64,000 nt of DNA from Variovorax sp. HW608 (lineage in GTDB: Bacteria > Pseudomonadota > Gammaproteobacteria > Burkholderiales > Burkholderiaceae_C). Shown piece after piece: positions 41,352-49,240 of the stretch. Position numbers and translations under genes: made by a program. Position 1 is the stretch's first letter. Every line of letters begins with the position of its first letter. Location of the stretch: NCBI RefSeq assembly GCF_900090195.1, contig NZ_LT607803.1, forward strand, positions 2,852,001 to 2,916,000, given 5' to 3'. The notes beneath the pieces were generated by a model that ran no database searches, was not told the origin of the DNA, and was given only the letters and a program-made list of their open reading frames with translations.

Positions 41352-41603
41352 ATGCAAGACACAGCCAACGAGTTTCGCCACCTGTCGAAAGCAAATGCCA
41401 GACTGGAGGGCGCGATGCGCGCGGTACACGCTCAGGAACGCGTTGTTCAAGGTCTGCTCGCGCGCAATCAAGACGTCAACGCGTCTTCGTCCGACCTCTC
41501 ACCGCCTTGTCATCAGCGACGCAGACGATACCCGTCGCCGGGTCTACCAGAGGCCGCTGGCTATGCTTCCAGTTGCTTGGCCTTTCTGAGCGTCGAGCGA
41601 TAG
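41352..41603 (+). CDS. Small helical protein or fragment
   Basis: An 83-codon frame starting at 41352 (MQDTANEFRHLSKANARLEG) predicts a coiled-coil N-terminal half (ARLEGAMRAVHAQERVVQGLL), recalling short uncharacterised coiled-coil proteins common in Burkholderiales. The C-terminal half (SPPCHQRRRRYPSPG) looks non-coding and may follow a frameshift. There is no strong ribosome-binding site. It may be a decayed gene; confidence is low. Confidence 0.3.
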   Translation: MQDTANEFRHLSKANARLEGAMRAVHAQERVVQGLLARNQDVNASSSDLSPPCHQRRRRYPSPGLPEAAGYASSCLAFLSVER

Positions 41604-41615
41604 ACCGATAGTCGA

Positions 41616-41850
41616 CTATAAGATACCAGGGTCGAACTTCGAGATCAGCGCCCGGCTCTGTTCATTCATGCCGACGACCCACGGAACTGCGACGGAGCCA
41701 GCCGCAGCGGACACCATTGCGGGGCGTCCTCCGGAGAAGGCAATGACAATGCTGATGACAAAGGACGCGAAAAGGCCTACGGCAGGGTCGACGCCGGCGA
41801 CAAACGAGAACGCAATCACCTCAGGAATAAGGGCGAACGCATCCCCTTCT
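41616..41850 (-). pseudogene. Fragment of a SulP-family anion transporter
   Basis: The minus strand encodes [20 protein letters not shown], then [20 protein letters not shown] and VSAAAGSVA. This matches transmembrane segments 1-3 of SulP permeases (typically ALIPExIAFSxIAGVDPxVGLYASF, then GGRPGMISAATGAMA). The protein should exceed 480 residues, but only about 60 codons of similarity remain. After GSVAV the sequence becomes unrelated and stops at 41616. Upstream similarity ends near 41850. This is another truncated gene in the 38-42 kb mosaic. Confidence 0.7.
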
Positions 41851-41986
41851 CTCCGATCAGATCAAATTGATCGTGACGTCGATGTTGCCCCGAGTGGCCT
41901 TCGAGCAGGGGCGGTGCGGTGCGCCTCTTGCACCCATAAGGACGGAAACCGTCAATGCGCTCTTGCGGCAGGACAACAATGACACG

Positions 41987-42166
41987 CTACGTCGCGTCAC
42001 CTACATCGCGCACGGACTTCCAGTTGTCCCACGCGGTTTCGCGGCCGGGATCCCGATGCGGATCTCCGAGGTCGCCGAATGAAGTGTCTGCATCGGAACC
42101 ACGTTTGGTAGAGGCGGTATCTGCGAGCGCGGTGTCTCGATGCTCGGCGAGTCGGTATTCGTGCTT
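41987..42166 (-). CDS. Small hypothetical protein
   Basis: A 59-residue, very polar frame beginning MKHEYRLAEHRDTALADTAS and containing GDPHRDPGRETAWDNWKS. It starts 23 bp after the stop of the 73-residue gene and reads in the same direction as the GNAT gene, so it may be the third gene of that operon. No function or family is recognised and no good ribosome-binding site is seen. Confidence 0.35.
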   Translation of the reverse strand, partial: KHEYRLAEHRDTALADTASTKRGSDADTSFGDLGDPHRDPGRETAWDNWKSVRDVGDAT

Positions 42167-42189
42167 CATGCGGGTGATACGTTGTTGAT

Positions 42190-42411
42190 TCAGGAAAGGA
42201 CCGATGGCGAAGCCATGCGTACGCTTGGGACTGCGAACTCCCGCCCTACCATCGCCCTGGCGAAGAGGTAGTTGCAACGCCCCCGCTCCGAGAGTTCATC
42301 CAGGTTGACGTGGCCTGCCGAGTCGCAAGCGAATGCGAATCCTCGGCCCGAGTTGAAGAGTGACAAGAACCTCAACTCGAACCGGCCGATCTGGGTGGCT
42401 TGGGAAGTCAT
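42190..42411 (-). CDS. Small conserved hypothetical protein
   Basis: A 73-residue protein starting MTSQATQIGRFELRFLSLF. It contains RGFAFACDSAGHVNLDELSERGRCNYLFARAMVGREFAVP in consecutive parts, a pattern I associate with a widespread small family of unknown function in Burkholderiales. A strong GGAGG lies seven bases before the ATG at 42411. It starts 14 bp after the GNAT stop, so the two genes are co-transcribed. No signal peptide or membrane segment is present. Confidence 0.65.
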   Translation of the reverse strand: MTSQATQIGRFELRFLSLFNSGRGFAFACDSAGHVNLDELSERGRCNYLFARAMVGREFAVPSVRMASPSVLS

Positions 42412-42425
42412 GACGCCTCCCCGTA

Positions 42426-42998
42426 TCAGGACGTCAGGTCGAGCCTGAGCGTCGTGACAAGTCCGGACAGGCGCAGTCTCGCGAAGCCCAGCCGCCCGGC
42501 GAGCGTCAGCATCCCGGTATTGGTCGCGAGCGTCTGGCCGCTCAGCCGGCGCAGGCCGCGCCTGCGCGCGGCGACGATGAGGCGCGACAACAGTTCGTGT
42601 CCCAGTCCCAGCCCCTGCCATGCATCGGCGAGCACGATGGCGAAGTCGGCCTCCAGCGGCGCCTCGATCACGTAGCGCGCGACGCCGACGAGTTCCTCGC
42701 GATCCTTCGGCCCAGCCACGGCGATCACCGCGAATTCGTTGGCCGGATCGATGGCGGACCAGCGATGGAGCTCTTCGTCGGTCGGCGTTCTCGGCGAGAG
42801 CAGCCGCTTGTACGCCGTCTCCCGCGAGAGGCCATGCACGAAGGCATGCAGCATCGAATAGTCATCGGCACGGATTTCGCGGAACCGGACCTTGGAGATG
42901 TCGATCCCTTTCCATGCCGCGTCGAGGAGGGCCTCGCCAGTTGCATCGATGAAGGCAGGGCTGCGAGCTGGCATGTCGACGGGTGCTGCTGAAATCAT
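42426..42998 (-). CDS. GNAT-family N-acetyltransferase
   Basis: A 190-residue protein with a GNAT fold. VRFREIRADDYSMLHAFVHGLS opens the domain, FAVIAVAGPKDREELVGVARY forms the central sheet, and the acetyl-CoA-binding motif A is FAIVLADAWQGLGLGHELLSRLI (Q-x-x-G-x-G/A pattern QGLGLG). The acceptor is unknown; homologues of this type acetylate proteins or small molecules. The ATG at 42998 follows GGGAG; the frame is open further upstream but overlaps the ChaC gene. It is the first gene of a small operon with the 73-residue protein. Confidence 0.85.
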   Translation of the reverse strand: MISAAPVDMPARSPAFIDATGEALLDAAWKGIDISKVRFREIRADDYSMLHAFVHGLSRETAYKRLLSPRTPTDEELHRWSAIDPANEFAVIAVAGPKDREELVGVARYVIEAPLEADFAIVLADAWQGLGLGHELLSRLIVAARRRGLRRLSGQTLATNTGMLTLAGRLGFARLRLSGLVTTLRLDLTS

Positions 42999-43086
42999 TG
43001 CGATCTCCCGGTTGAAGGTCGATGAGTCCAATGTAGGCAGAGCGGCCTCGCGGACCAAGACGGCCGCCGACAACGCGGTATTGATC

Positions 43087-43794
43087 TCAGAGAAACAATG
43101 CGTCCCCACTGGCCTGGTGCGCGTGAACCACGTCGTGCAGGCGCTCCATCGCCACGTCGCGGATGCCCAGTTCCCTGAGCTTCTGCACGGTGGCGTCGAA
43201 GTAGTTGCGGCAGCTGCCGAGCACGCCCCGCCCGCAGTTGATGAGGCGCGCGGTCTCCTGCGGCGACAGCGTGCCGACGTAACGCTCATGCCGTCGATCG
43301 ACGACGAAGGCCAGGGCCTGCACCGGTACCGAATCGACCCATGCAGTCATCCAACGGGCGTCGTACGTGCCCCAGGTCATCTCGCGGCGCCACAGGAGCG
43401 CCACTTCCTCGCCGACCTTCGGGGCCGGGATGCGCAGCAGCATTCCGTTGCAAGAGCCTCCCCGGTCGAGCGCAAGCATCAGGCCCGGGCATTCTGGCGT
43501 GCCGCGGCCGACGAAGTTGCGAATGCAGAAGCTGCGATGCCAGCCGTGGATGCGCGCCCGGAACTGGGCGTCGTGTTCCAGCGCGGGGTTCCACATCAAG
43601 GAGCCGTAGGCGAAGACATGCAGCGGATCGCCGGCACGGTGACGGCGAAGGATTCGCTCCAGCGTGGCCTCGAAATCCGCATGCGAGCGCATCCGGAAGC
43701 CTGCCGGAGCGCTTGCGCGCGCGCTCGCAAGAAAGTCCGCATGCGACAGGCGTTCGCGCATTCCGGGCACACCCGGATCCGGTCCGATTGGCAT
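43087..43794 (-). CDS. chaC: Glutathione-specific gamma-glutamylcyclotransferase (ChaC-like)
   Basis: A 235-residue ChaC-family protein. The substrate-binding loop is VFAYGSLMWNPALEH and the catalytic glutamate region is GRGTPECPGLMLALDRGGSCNG. Length and motifs match bacterial ChaC, which cleaves glutathione to 5-oxoproline and Cys-Gly in the cytoplasm. The name chaC comes from an early link to cation transport. Together with gor and GST it adds to the glutathione-related genes in this window. It is divergent from the LysR gene at 43933, with 138 bp between the starts. Confidence 0.9.
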   Translation of the reverse strand: MPIGPDPGVPGMRERLSHADFLASARASAPAGFRMRSHADFEATLERILRRHRAGDPLHVFAYGSLMWNPALEHDAQFRARIHGWHRSFCIRNFVGRGTPECPGLMLALDRGGSCNGMLLRIPAPKVGEEVALLWRREMTWGTYDARWMTAWVDSVPVQALAFVVDRRHERYVGTLSPQETARLINCGRGVLGSCRNYFDATVQKLRELGIRDVAMERLHDVVHAHQASGDALFL

Positions 43795-43932
43795 GCGCCG
43801 AATCTACTGAATGGCGCGGCGAACGGACACTGCCGCCAAAGCAAAACGCCATTGCGAAACGCGCAAAGGGCGGCTTCGGCCGCGGGTGCACGGAGTTAAG
43901 ATCGCGCTCCATTTTGTCGGAGGGCTGCAAGC

Positions 43933-44856
43933 ATGGACCGCATCGCCGCAATGACAGCCTTCGTGCGTGTCGTGGAGGCCGGTACCTTCACCAAGGCGGC
44001 CGACACGCTCAATCTTCCGAACGCCACGGTCACGCGGCTGATTCAAAGCCTCGAGGAAGATCTCAAGATCCGCCTGCTCCACCGGACCACCCGCTCCGTC
44101 ACCGTGACGCCGGAAGGCGCGGCCTACTACGAGCGCGTCGTCGCTCTCCTCGCGGACCTGGCGGACATCGAATCGACCGCCAAGCAGTCCGTGGCCTCGC
44201 CGTCCGGGCGCGTGCGGGTCGAAACCGCCGCGGGCCTCGCTGCGCTGGTGATCGTGCCGGCACTCGGCGAGTTCTACCGCAACAACCCGCAGGTGCAGAT
44301 CGAACTCGGCGCGGCCAATCGCCAGGCCGATCTGGTGGCCGAAGGGGTCGACTGCGCCATCCGCGTGGGCGAGGTCACCGATCAGTTCCTCGTCGCACGC
44401 CGCGTGGGCGAGTTCCGGTTCACCACCTGCGCCACGCCGCAGTTCCTTGCCGAGCACGGCACGCCTTCGACCCCGCAGGACCTTTACGCGCTCCCGACCA
44501 TCGGCCTGAGTTCATCGCGCGCGGGAAGGCCGTTGCCGTTCCGCTTCGTCAACGGTGACGAGAACCTCGAACTCTCGCTCGCCCACCGCCTCGTGGTGAA
44601 CGACACCAACGCCTATCTCGCGGCGGGGACTTCGGGGCTCGGGATCATTCAGGCGCCGACCTATGGTGTCCATGCGGCGCTGGGCGACGGCAGCCTGGTC
44701 ACGCTGTTCGACGAGTGGACCGTCGCCAGCATCCCGGTCAATGTGATCTATCCGCCCAACCGCTATCTGAGCGCGAAGGTGCGGGTGTTCATCGACTGGG
44801 TGGTCGCGCTCTTCGAGCGCCACGAATATCTCAGGCGCCCGCGGCCGGTGCGCTAG
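43933..44856 (+). CDS. LysR-family transcriptional regulator
   Basis: A 307-residue LTTR. The N-terminal winged HTH is MDRIAAMTAFVRVVEAGTF, followed by NLPNATVTRLIQSLEEDLKIRLLHRTTRSVTVTPEG in parts. A periplasmic-binding-like effector domain covers residues 90-300. Its typical target would be a divergent gene, here chaC. The regulator stop overlaps the end of the convergent MaoC gene by four bases. The ligand is unknown. Confidence 0.9.
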   Translation: MDRIAAMTAFVRVVEAGTFTKAADTLNLPNATVTRLIQSLEEDLKIRLLHRTTRSVTVTPEGAAYYERVVALLADLADIESTAKQSVASPSGRVRVETAAGLAALVIVPALGEFYRNNPQVQIELGAANRQADLVAEGVDCAIRVGEVTDQFLVARRVGEFRFTTCATPQFLAEHGTPSTPQDLYALPTIGLSSSRAGRPLPFRFVNGDENLELSLAHRLVVNDTNAYLAAGTSGLGIIQAPTYGVHAALGDGSLVTLFDEWTVASIPVNVIYPPNRYLSAKVRVFIDWVVALFERHEYLRRPRPVR

Positions 44857-45305
44857 GAAACGCGGCGCGCCACCATCAACCTGGCCGTCGATACCTGCAC
44901 GACATCGCCGCGCTGCGTGAGGGTCTTCGAGCGCAGGTGGAGCGTGCCCCGGTCGGGCCGCGAGCGCGATGGAATCAGCTCGAGGACTTCGCTCTCGACG
45001 TGCAGCACATCGCCCGGCCGCGTCGGCATCTTCCATTCGATGTCGCCGCCGGCGCCGATGATGCCGTTGGCCAGATGCGGTCCGCCGGTGACAAGCAGCC
45101 GCATCGTGATCGCGGCGGTGTGCCAGCCGCTCGCGGCCAGCCCGCCGAAGAAGGTGTCGCGTGCAGCCGATTCGTCGAGGTGAAAGGGCTGCGGATCGAA
45201 CTCACCCGCGAAGCGCTTGATGTCCTCGGCGTTCACCTCGTGGCTGCCGGTCGTGAACGTGTCGCCGACCTTCAGATCGTCGAAGTAGAGAAGTTGCCGG
45301 GACAT
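44853..45305 (-). CDS. MaoC-family (R)-hydratase-like dehydratase
   Basis: A 150-residue hot-dog fold protein. The hydratase 2 motif with the catalytic dyad is FAGEFDPQPFHLDE, with D37 and H42, followed by GGLAASGWHTAAITMRLLV. Such enzymes hydrate or dehydrate 2-enoyl-CoA thioesters and can link beta-oxidation to PHA synthesis. No fusion to another domain is seen. It converges on the LysR gene. Confidence 0.88.
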   Translation of the reverse strand: MSRQLLYFDDLKVGDTFTTGSHEVNAEDIKRFAGEFDPQPFHLDESAARDTFFGGLAASGWHTAAITMRLLVTGGPHLANGIIGAGGDIEWKMPTRPGDVLHVESEVLELIPSRSRPDRGTLHLRSKTLTQRGDVVQVSTARLMVARRVS

Positions 45306-45371
45306 GACTTGCTCCTCGTTTGGGATGCGTGCAAATCTACGCGCGCTTGCTGTGGCCGGAAAGCGCCGCCG

Positions 45372-45518
45372 CTACAACAGTCTTTTGCGGGATCCTGAAT
45401 GCTCCGTCTCCGGCTCGCCGGAGCGGCGGGCCGCGATGCACACGCAGTTGAGCGGATTCCGTATCTCGTGCGAGATCCCGCCCGCGAGGAAGAGGAGCGC
45501 GAAGCACAGCTTCCTCAT
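45372..45518 (-). pseudogene. 48-codon ORF carrying a histidine-kinase H-box
   Basis: Just after the thioredoxin stop (one base between TGA and ATG), a 48-codon frame reads MRKLCFALLFLAGGISHEIR, then NPLNCVCIAARRSGEP. The segment GISHEIRNPLN is the phosphoacceptor H-box of sensor kinases (HExRNPL). Nothing else of a kinase (N, G1 or G2 boxes) follows; a TAG at 45372 ends the frame. This is most simply a fragment of a histidine kinase that was truncated or deleted. A short expressed peptide is less likely but possible, since its start is close to the thioredoxin stop. Confidence 0.6.
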
Positions 45519-45519
45519 G

Positions 45520-46089
45520 TCATGGCCCCGACGGCGCCGGCTCCGCGAGCAGTGCCTGGATCTTCTTCTCGGTCGTCGCGTAGCTGCCCTCTCCGAAGTG
45601 CGAATAGACGATCTTCCCGCTCTTGTCGATCAGGTAGACCGTGGGCCAGTACTGGTTGTCGAACGACCGCCAGGTCGCGTAGCTGTTGTCCTGGGCCACT
45701 GCGTGCTTGATCTGCAATCGCTGGACCGCGTCCTGCACGTTCCCGGTGGACTTCTCGAACGCGAACTCGGGCGTGTGAACGCCGACCACCACCAGGCCCT
45801 GGTCCTTGTACTTCTCGTTCCATTCCTTCACATACGGGAGGTGGTTGAGGCAGTTGATGCAGGTGTAGGTCCAGAAGTCGACCAGTACGACCTTGCCGCG
45901 CAGTTCCTCCAGCTTCAGCGGCTGCGAGTTGATCCAGGTGTCGATGTCCCTGAATTCCGGCGTTGATCGAGACTGTGACGCCGGGGCGCTTCCGGCGCCG
46001 GCCGCGGCGAAGCAGACGACCGCGGCGGCGGCCGCCACGCCGACGAGGAGCTGGTTGAGTCGCACGCGCATGCTGCTTGGGATCTTCAC
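45520..46089 (-). CDS. Periplasmic thioredoxin-family protein
   Basis: A 189-residue secreted or membrane-anchored redoxin. Residues about 12-35 are a hydrophobic signal or anchor. The TlpA/DipZ-like redoxin domain follows, with C77 and C80 in FWTYTCINCLNHLP. The cis-proline region is NQYWPTVYLIDKSGK. YTCINC and HTPEFAFE are hallmarks of the DipZ C-terminal domain. It probably provides periplasmic disulfide reduction. It is divergent from the EmrA-like gene (281 bp apart). A histidine-kinase remnant follows immediately. Confidence 0.88.
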   Translation of the reverse strand: MKIPSSMRVRLNQLLVGVAAAAAVVCFAAAGAGSAPASQSRSTPEFRDIDTWINSQPLKLEELRGKVVLVDFWTYTCINCLNHLPYVKEWNEKYKDQGLVVVGVHTPEFAFEKSTGNVQDAVQRLQIKHAVAQDNSYATWRSFDNQYWPTVYLIDKSGKIVYSHFGEGSYATTEKKIQALLAEPAPSGP

Positions 46090-46301
46090 GATGGTTCCTT
46101 CGATGCAAGGGTGAGGATTGGGAGGGGCACGGCAGCATTGTTGGGCTCCGGGAGCCGATCCGAAGCGATTTGCGTATGCCTATGTATCTGCGAGAGATCG
46201 CGCACACACTACTTTTCAATCGGATCCGGCGCTTTGGCGATTGTTGAGGCTTCACCAACAACGTATTGCCCGTTCCCCGCTGTTTCATCTCCGCTTCGAT
46301 T

Positions 46302-46317
46302 CCTACATTGCTGTAGG
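46302..46317. promoter_or_regulatory. Palindrome upstream of the EmrAB-type operon
   Basis: CCTACA (46302-46307) and TGTAGG (46312-46317) are perfect complements around TTGC. The site lies 54-69 bp upstream of the efflux operon ATG, in the 281-bp space shared with the divergent thioredoxin gene. It is a reasonable operator for a MarR-, TetR- or LysR-type efflux regulator, but no regulator gene is adjacent. Confidence 0.45.
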
Positions 46318-46370
46318 TGCAAGGGAGGCAATCGCTCCCGACATCGTCAATCGGCTCGCGGAGATCCACC

Positions 46371-47657
46371 ATGACCACCCACAACGAAAGCACCGATTCA
46401 CCGGCCGCAGCGAACCGCGCGAAGCGGCGCCACTGGCTGACAGGCGTCGCAGCCATCGTGACCTTCGGCGCGGTCGCCTACGGTGGCTATTTCGCCGTGG
46501 CGGGCAGCCGCTACGAATCGACGGACAACGCCTATGTGCAGGGCAACATCGTGCAGATCACGCCCCAGCTGAGCGGCACGGTGATCGCCATCGACGCCGA
46601 CGACACGGATTTCGTCAAGGCCGGGCAGGACCTGGTGCTTCTCGATCCGGTCGACGCCCAGGTGGCGCTCGAACAGGCCGAGGCCCAGCTCGCGCAGACC
46701 GTGCGCGAGGTACGCACCCTCTATGCAAACAACGGCACCCTGGCGGCACAGGTCAAGCTGCACGAGGCGGATGTGGACAAGGCCCGCAGCGATGTCGCCA
46801 AAGCCGAGGACGACGCGCAGCGGCGCACCGCCCTGCTCCGCGACGGCGCGGTGAGCAAGGAAGAGTTCAACCACACCAACGCGCAGCTCGCATCGGTGCG
46901 CAGCAGCCTTGCCGCCGCGCAGGCGGCCCTGGTGGCCGCACGCCAGCAGCTTGCGTCCAATCAGGTGCTGACCGACGGCACCACGGCCGACACGCACCCG
47001 AGCGTGTTGCGCGCGGCCGCACGGGTGCGCGAGGCGTTCATCGCCCTACACCGCACCGCGCTGCCGGCGCCGGTCGACGGATACGTCGCCAAGCGCGGCG
47101 TGCAGGTCGGCCAGCGGGTTGCCGCCGGCACGCCGCTGATGGCGGTGGTGCCCCTGAACGGCGTCTGGGTGGATGCCAACTTCAAGGAAGGCCAGCTGAA
47201 GAAGCTGCGCATCGGGCAGACCGCGAACCTGCAGGCCGACGTCTACGGCAAGAAGGTCGAGTACCACGGCAAGGTGGCCGGACTGGGCGCGGGCACCGGC
47301 TCCGCCTTCTCGCTGCTGCCCGCGCAGAACGCCACGGGCAACTGGATCAAGATCGTCCAGCGCGTAGCAGTGCGCATCGAACTGCAGCCCGAGGAACTCG
47401 CCGCGCATCCGCTGCGGGTGGGCTTGTCGATGGACGTGACCGTGGATGTGCGCAACACCGCGGGCAAGACGCTCGCCGATGCGCCGCGCGATCACGCGGT
47501 CGCCAGCACGACCGTGTTCGATGGCCAGCTGCACAGCGCGGACGACCGCGTGCGCGACATCGTTGCCGGCAACGACACGTCGCACGCATCCGCGCCGGTC
47601 GACGTTCGCAGGGTCGCGGCGGTGCCGAAGTCGACGCCCGCGGCGTCCGCACTCTGA
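46371..47657 (+). CDS. HlyD-family membrane fusion protein (EmrA-like)
   Basis: A 428-residue periplasmic adaptor. One N-terminal membrane segment lies at about residues 22-47. The biotinyl-lipoyl half-motif STDNAYVQGNIVQITPQLSG is followed by a coiled coil at about 85-205, then the second lipoyl half PVDGYVAKRGVQVGQRVAAG and a beta-barrel (VDANFKEGQLKKLRIGQ). The set matches EmrA, which with EmrB and an outer-membrane factor exports hydrophobic compounds. The ATG at 46371 follows GGAG. The EmrB-like gene begins 20 bp downstream. No outer-membrane factor gene is in the operon. Confidence 0.9.
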   Translation: MTTHNESTDSPAAANRAKRRHWLTGVAAIVTFGAVAYGGYFAVAGSRYESTDNAYVQGNIVQITPQLSGTVIAIDADDTDFVKAGQDLVLLDPVDAQVALEQAEAQLAQTVREVRTLYANNGTLAAQVKLHEADVDKARSDVAKAEDDAQRRTALLRDGAVSKEEFNHTNAQLASVRSSLAAAQAALVAARQQLASNQVLTDGTTADTHPSVLRAAARVREAFIALHRTALPAPVDGYVAKRGVQVGQRVAAGTPLMAVVPLNGVWVDANFKEGQLKKLRIGQTANLQADVYGKKVEYHGKVAGLGAGTGSAFSLLPAQNATGNWIKIVQRVAVRIELQPEELAAHPLRVGLSMDVTVDVRNTAGKTLADAPRDHAVASTTVFDGQLHSADDRVRDIVAGNDTSHASAPVDVRRVAAVPKSTPAASAL

Positions 47658-47677
47658 TCCGCAAGGGAACCCGCACC

Positions 47678-49231
47678 ATGTCCGCCTCCGTCGCTGCCGC
47701 ACAGCGCCCGCTCTCGGGCGCCCCGCTCGTCCTGGGGACGCTCGCGCTGTCCCTCGCCACGTTCATGAACGTGCTGGACACCTCGATCGCCAATGTGTCG
47801 CTGCCCGCCATCGCCGGCAATCTGGGTGCGAGTCCCAACCAGGGCACATGGATCATCACCAGCTTCGGGGTGGCGAATGCCATTTCGGTGCCGCTGACGG
47901 GTTGGCTGGCGCAGCGCGTCGGCGCGGTGCGCCTGTTCACCGCCAGCGTTCTGCTCTTCGTGCTCACGTCCTGGCTGTGCGGGTTCGCGCCCACGCTGGA
48001 GGCGCTCATCGTCTTCCGCATCCTGCAAGGCCTCGTGGCGGGGCCGATGATCCCGCTGTCGCAGACGCTGCTGCTGTCCACCTATCCGGCGGAGCGTTCC
48101 GGCACGGCGCTTTCAATGTGGTCGATGACGACGCTGGTCGCCCCGGTCGCCGGGCCGCTCCTGGGCGGATGGATCACCGACAACGTCTCGTGGCCGTGGA
48201 TCTTCTACATCAACGTGCCCGTGGGCGTCCTCGCGGCGGCCGTGACCTGGAGCATCTACCGCCATCGCGAGACGCCCACGCGCAAGCTGCCGATCGACGC
48301 GGTGGGTCTCGGCCTGCTGGTGCTCTGGGTCGGCACGCTGCAGGTGCTGCTGGACAAGGGCAAGGAGCTCGACTGGTTTCACTCGCCCGCCATCGTCGCG
48401 ATGGCCGTCGTCGTGGCCATCGGCTTCGTCGTCTTCCTGATCTGGGAACTGACGGCCGAGCATCCGATCGTCGACCTGCGGCTCTTCGCGAGCCGCAACT
48501 TCGCCATCGGCGTGATGACGCTGTCGCTGGCCTGGCTAGTCTACTTCGGCAACGTGGTCCTGCTGCCGCTGTGGCTGCAGCAGTACATGGGCTACACGGC
48601 CACGGCGGCGGGTTTTGCGCTGGCGCCGGTCGGCGTGCTGGCGGTGCTGCTGTCGCCCTTCATCGGGCGGATCCTGCCCCGCGTGGACCCGCGATGGATA
48701 TCGACCACCTCCTTCGCCGTGTTCGTCGCCGTGCTGCTGATGCGCTCGCAGTACACGCCGCAGGTCGACCAGTGGTCGATCGGGCTGCCGACCTTCATCC
48801 AGGGCGCGGCCGTCGCCTGCCTCTTCACGCCGCTGGTGGCGATCATCGTCTCGGGCCTCGAGCCGTCGAAAATCGCCTCGGCCACCGGCCTGAGTAACTT
48901 CGTTCGCATCACGGCCGGCGCCTTCGGCACGTCGATCACGACGACGCTGTGGGACAACCGCGCAACCCTGCACCACGCGCACCTGACCGAGTTCTTCACC
49001 TCTGCGAGCCCCGACGCCACCGAGGGATTCGCCGCGCTCGGCAAGCTGGGGCTCGATGCGCAGCAGGCCGCGGCGCAGATCAACCGGTTCATCGACCAGC
49101 AGGCCTTCACGCGGGCGGCGGACGACATCTTCCTGGGCTCCGCCCTTCTGTTCGCGCTGTTGATCGCGGTGGTCTGGCTGGCCCGGCCGGCGCGCACGTC
49201 AGCGCCGATCGATGCCGGCGGCGCGCATTGA
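47678..49231 (+). CDS. DHA2-family MFS efflux transporter (EmrB-like)
   Basis: A 517-residue MFS protein with about 14 membrane segments. The first segment carries FMNVLDTSIANVSLPAIAG, with the D-T-(S/T)-I-(A/V)-N-V motif typical of DHA2 drug:proton antiporters. WIITSFGVANAISVPLTGWL and VFRILQGLVAGPMIPLSQ (motif C-like) follow. A soluble loop near residues 430-480 is typical of EmrB. Partnered with the preceding adaptor it would export drugs or aromatic acids. The stop is 10 bp from the end of the convergent regulator gene. Confidence 0.92.
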   Translation: MSASVAAAQRPLSGAPLVLGTLALSLATFMNVLDTSIANVSLPAIAGNLGASPNQGTWIITSFGVANAISVPLTGWLAQRVGAVRLFTASVLLFVLTSWLCGFAPTLEALIVFRILQGLVAGPMIPLSQTLLLSTYPAERSGTALSMWSMTTLVAPVAGPLLGGWITDNVSWPWIFYINVPVGVLAAAVTWSIYRHRETPTRKLPIDAVGLGLLVLWVGTLQVLLDKGKELDWFHSPAIVAMAVVVAIGFVVFLIWELTAEHPIVDLRLFASRNFAIGVMTLSLAWLVYFGNVVLLPLWLQQYMGYTATAAGFALAPVGVLAVLLSPFIGRILPRVDPRWISTTSFAVFVAVLLMRSQYTPQVDQWSIGLPTFIQGAAVACLFTPLVAIIVSGLEPSKIASATGLSNFVRITAGAFGTSITTTLWDNRATLHHAHLTEFFTSASPDATEGFAALGKLGLDAQQAAAQINRFIDQQAFTRAADDIFLGSALLFALLIAVVWLARPARTSAPIDAGGAH

Positions 49232-49240
49232 GGCCTGGCC

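Noticed and set aside
41860..42120. Plus-strand frame of 71 codons opposite the small GNAT-operon gene
   Set aside because: No recognisable motif or ribosome-binding site; the opposite strand fits the operon direction better.
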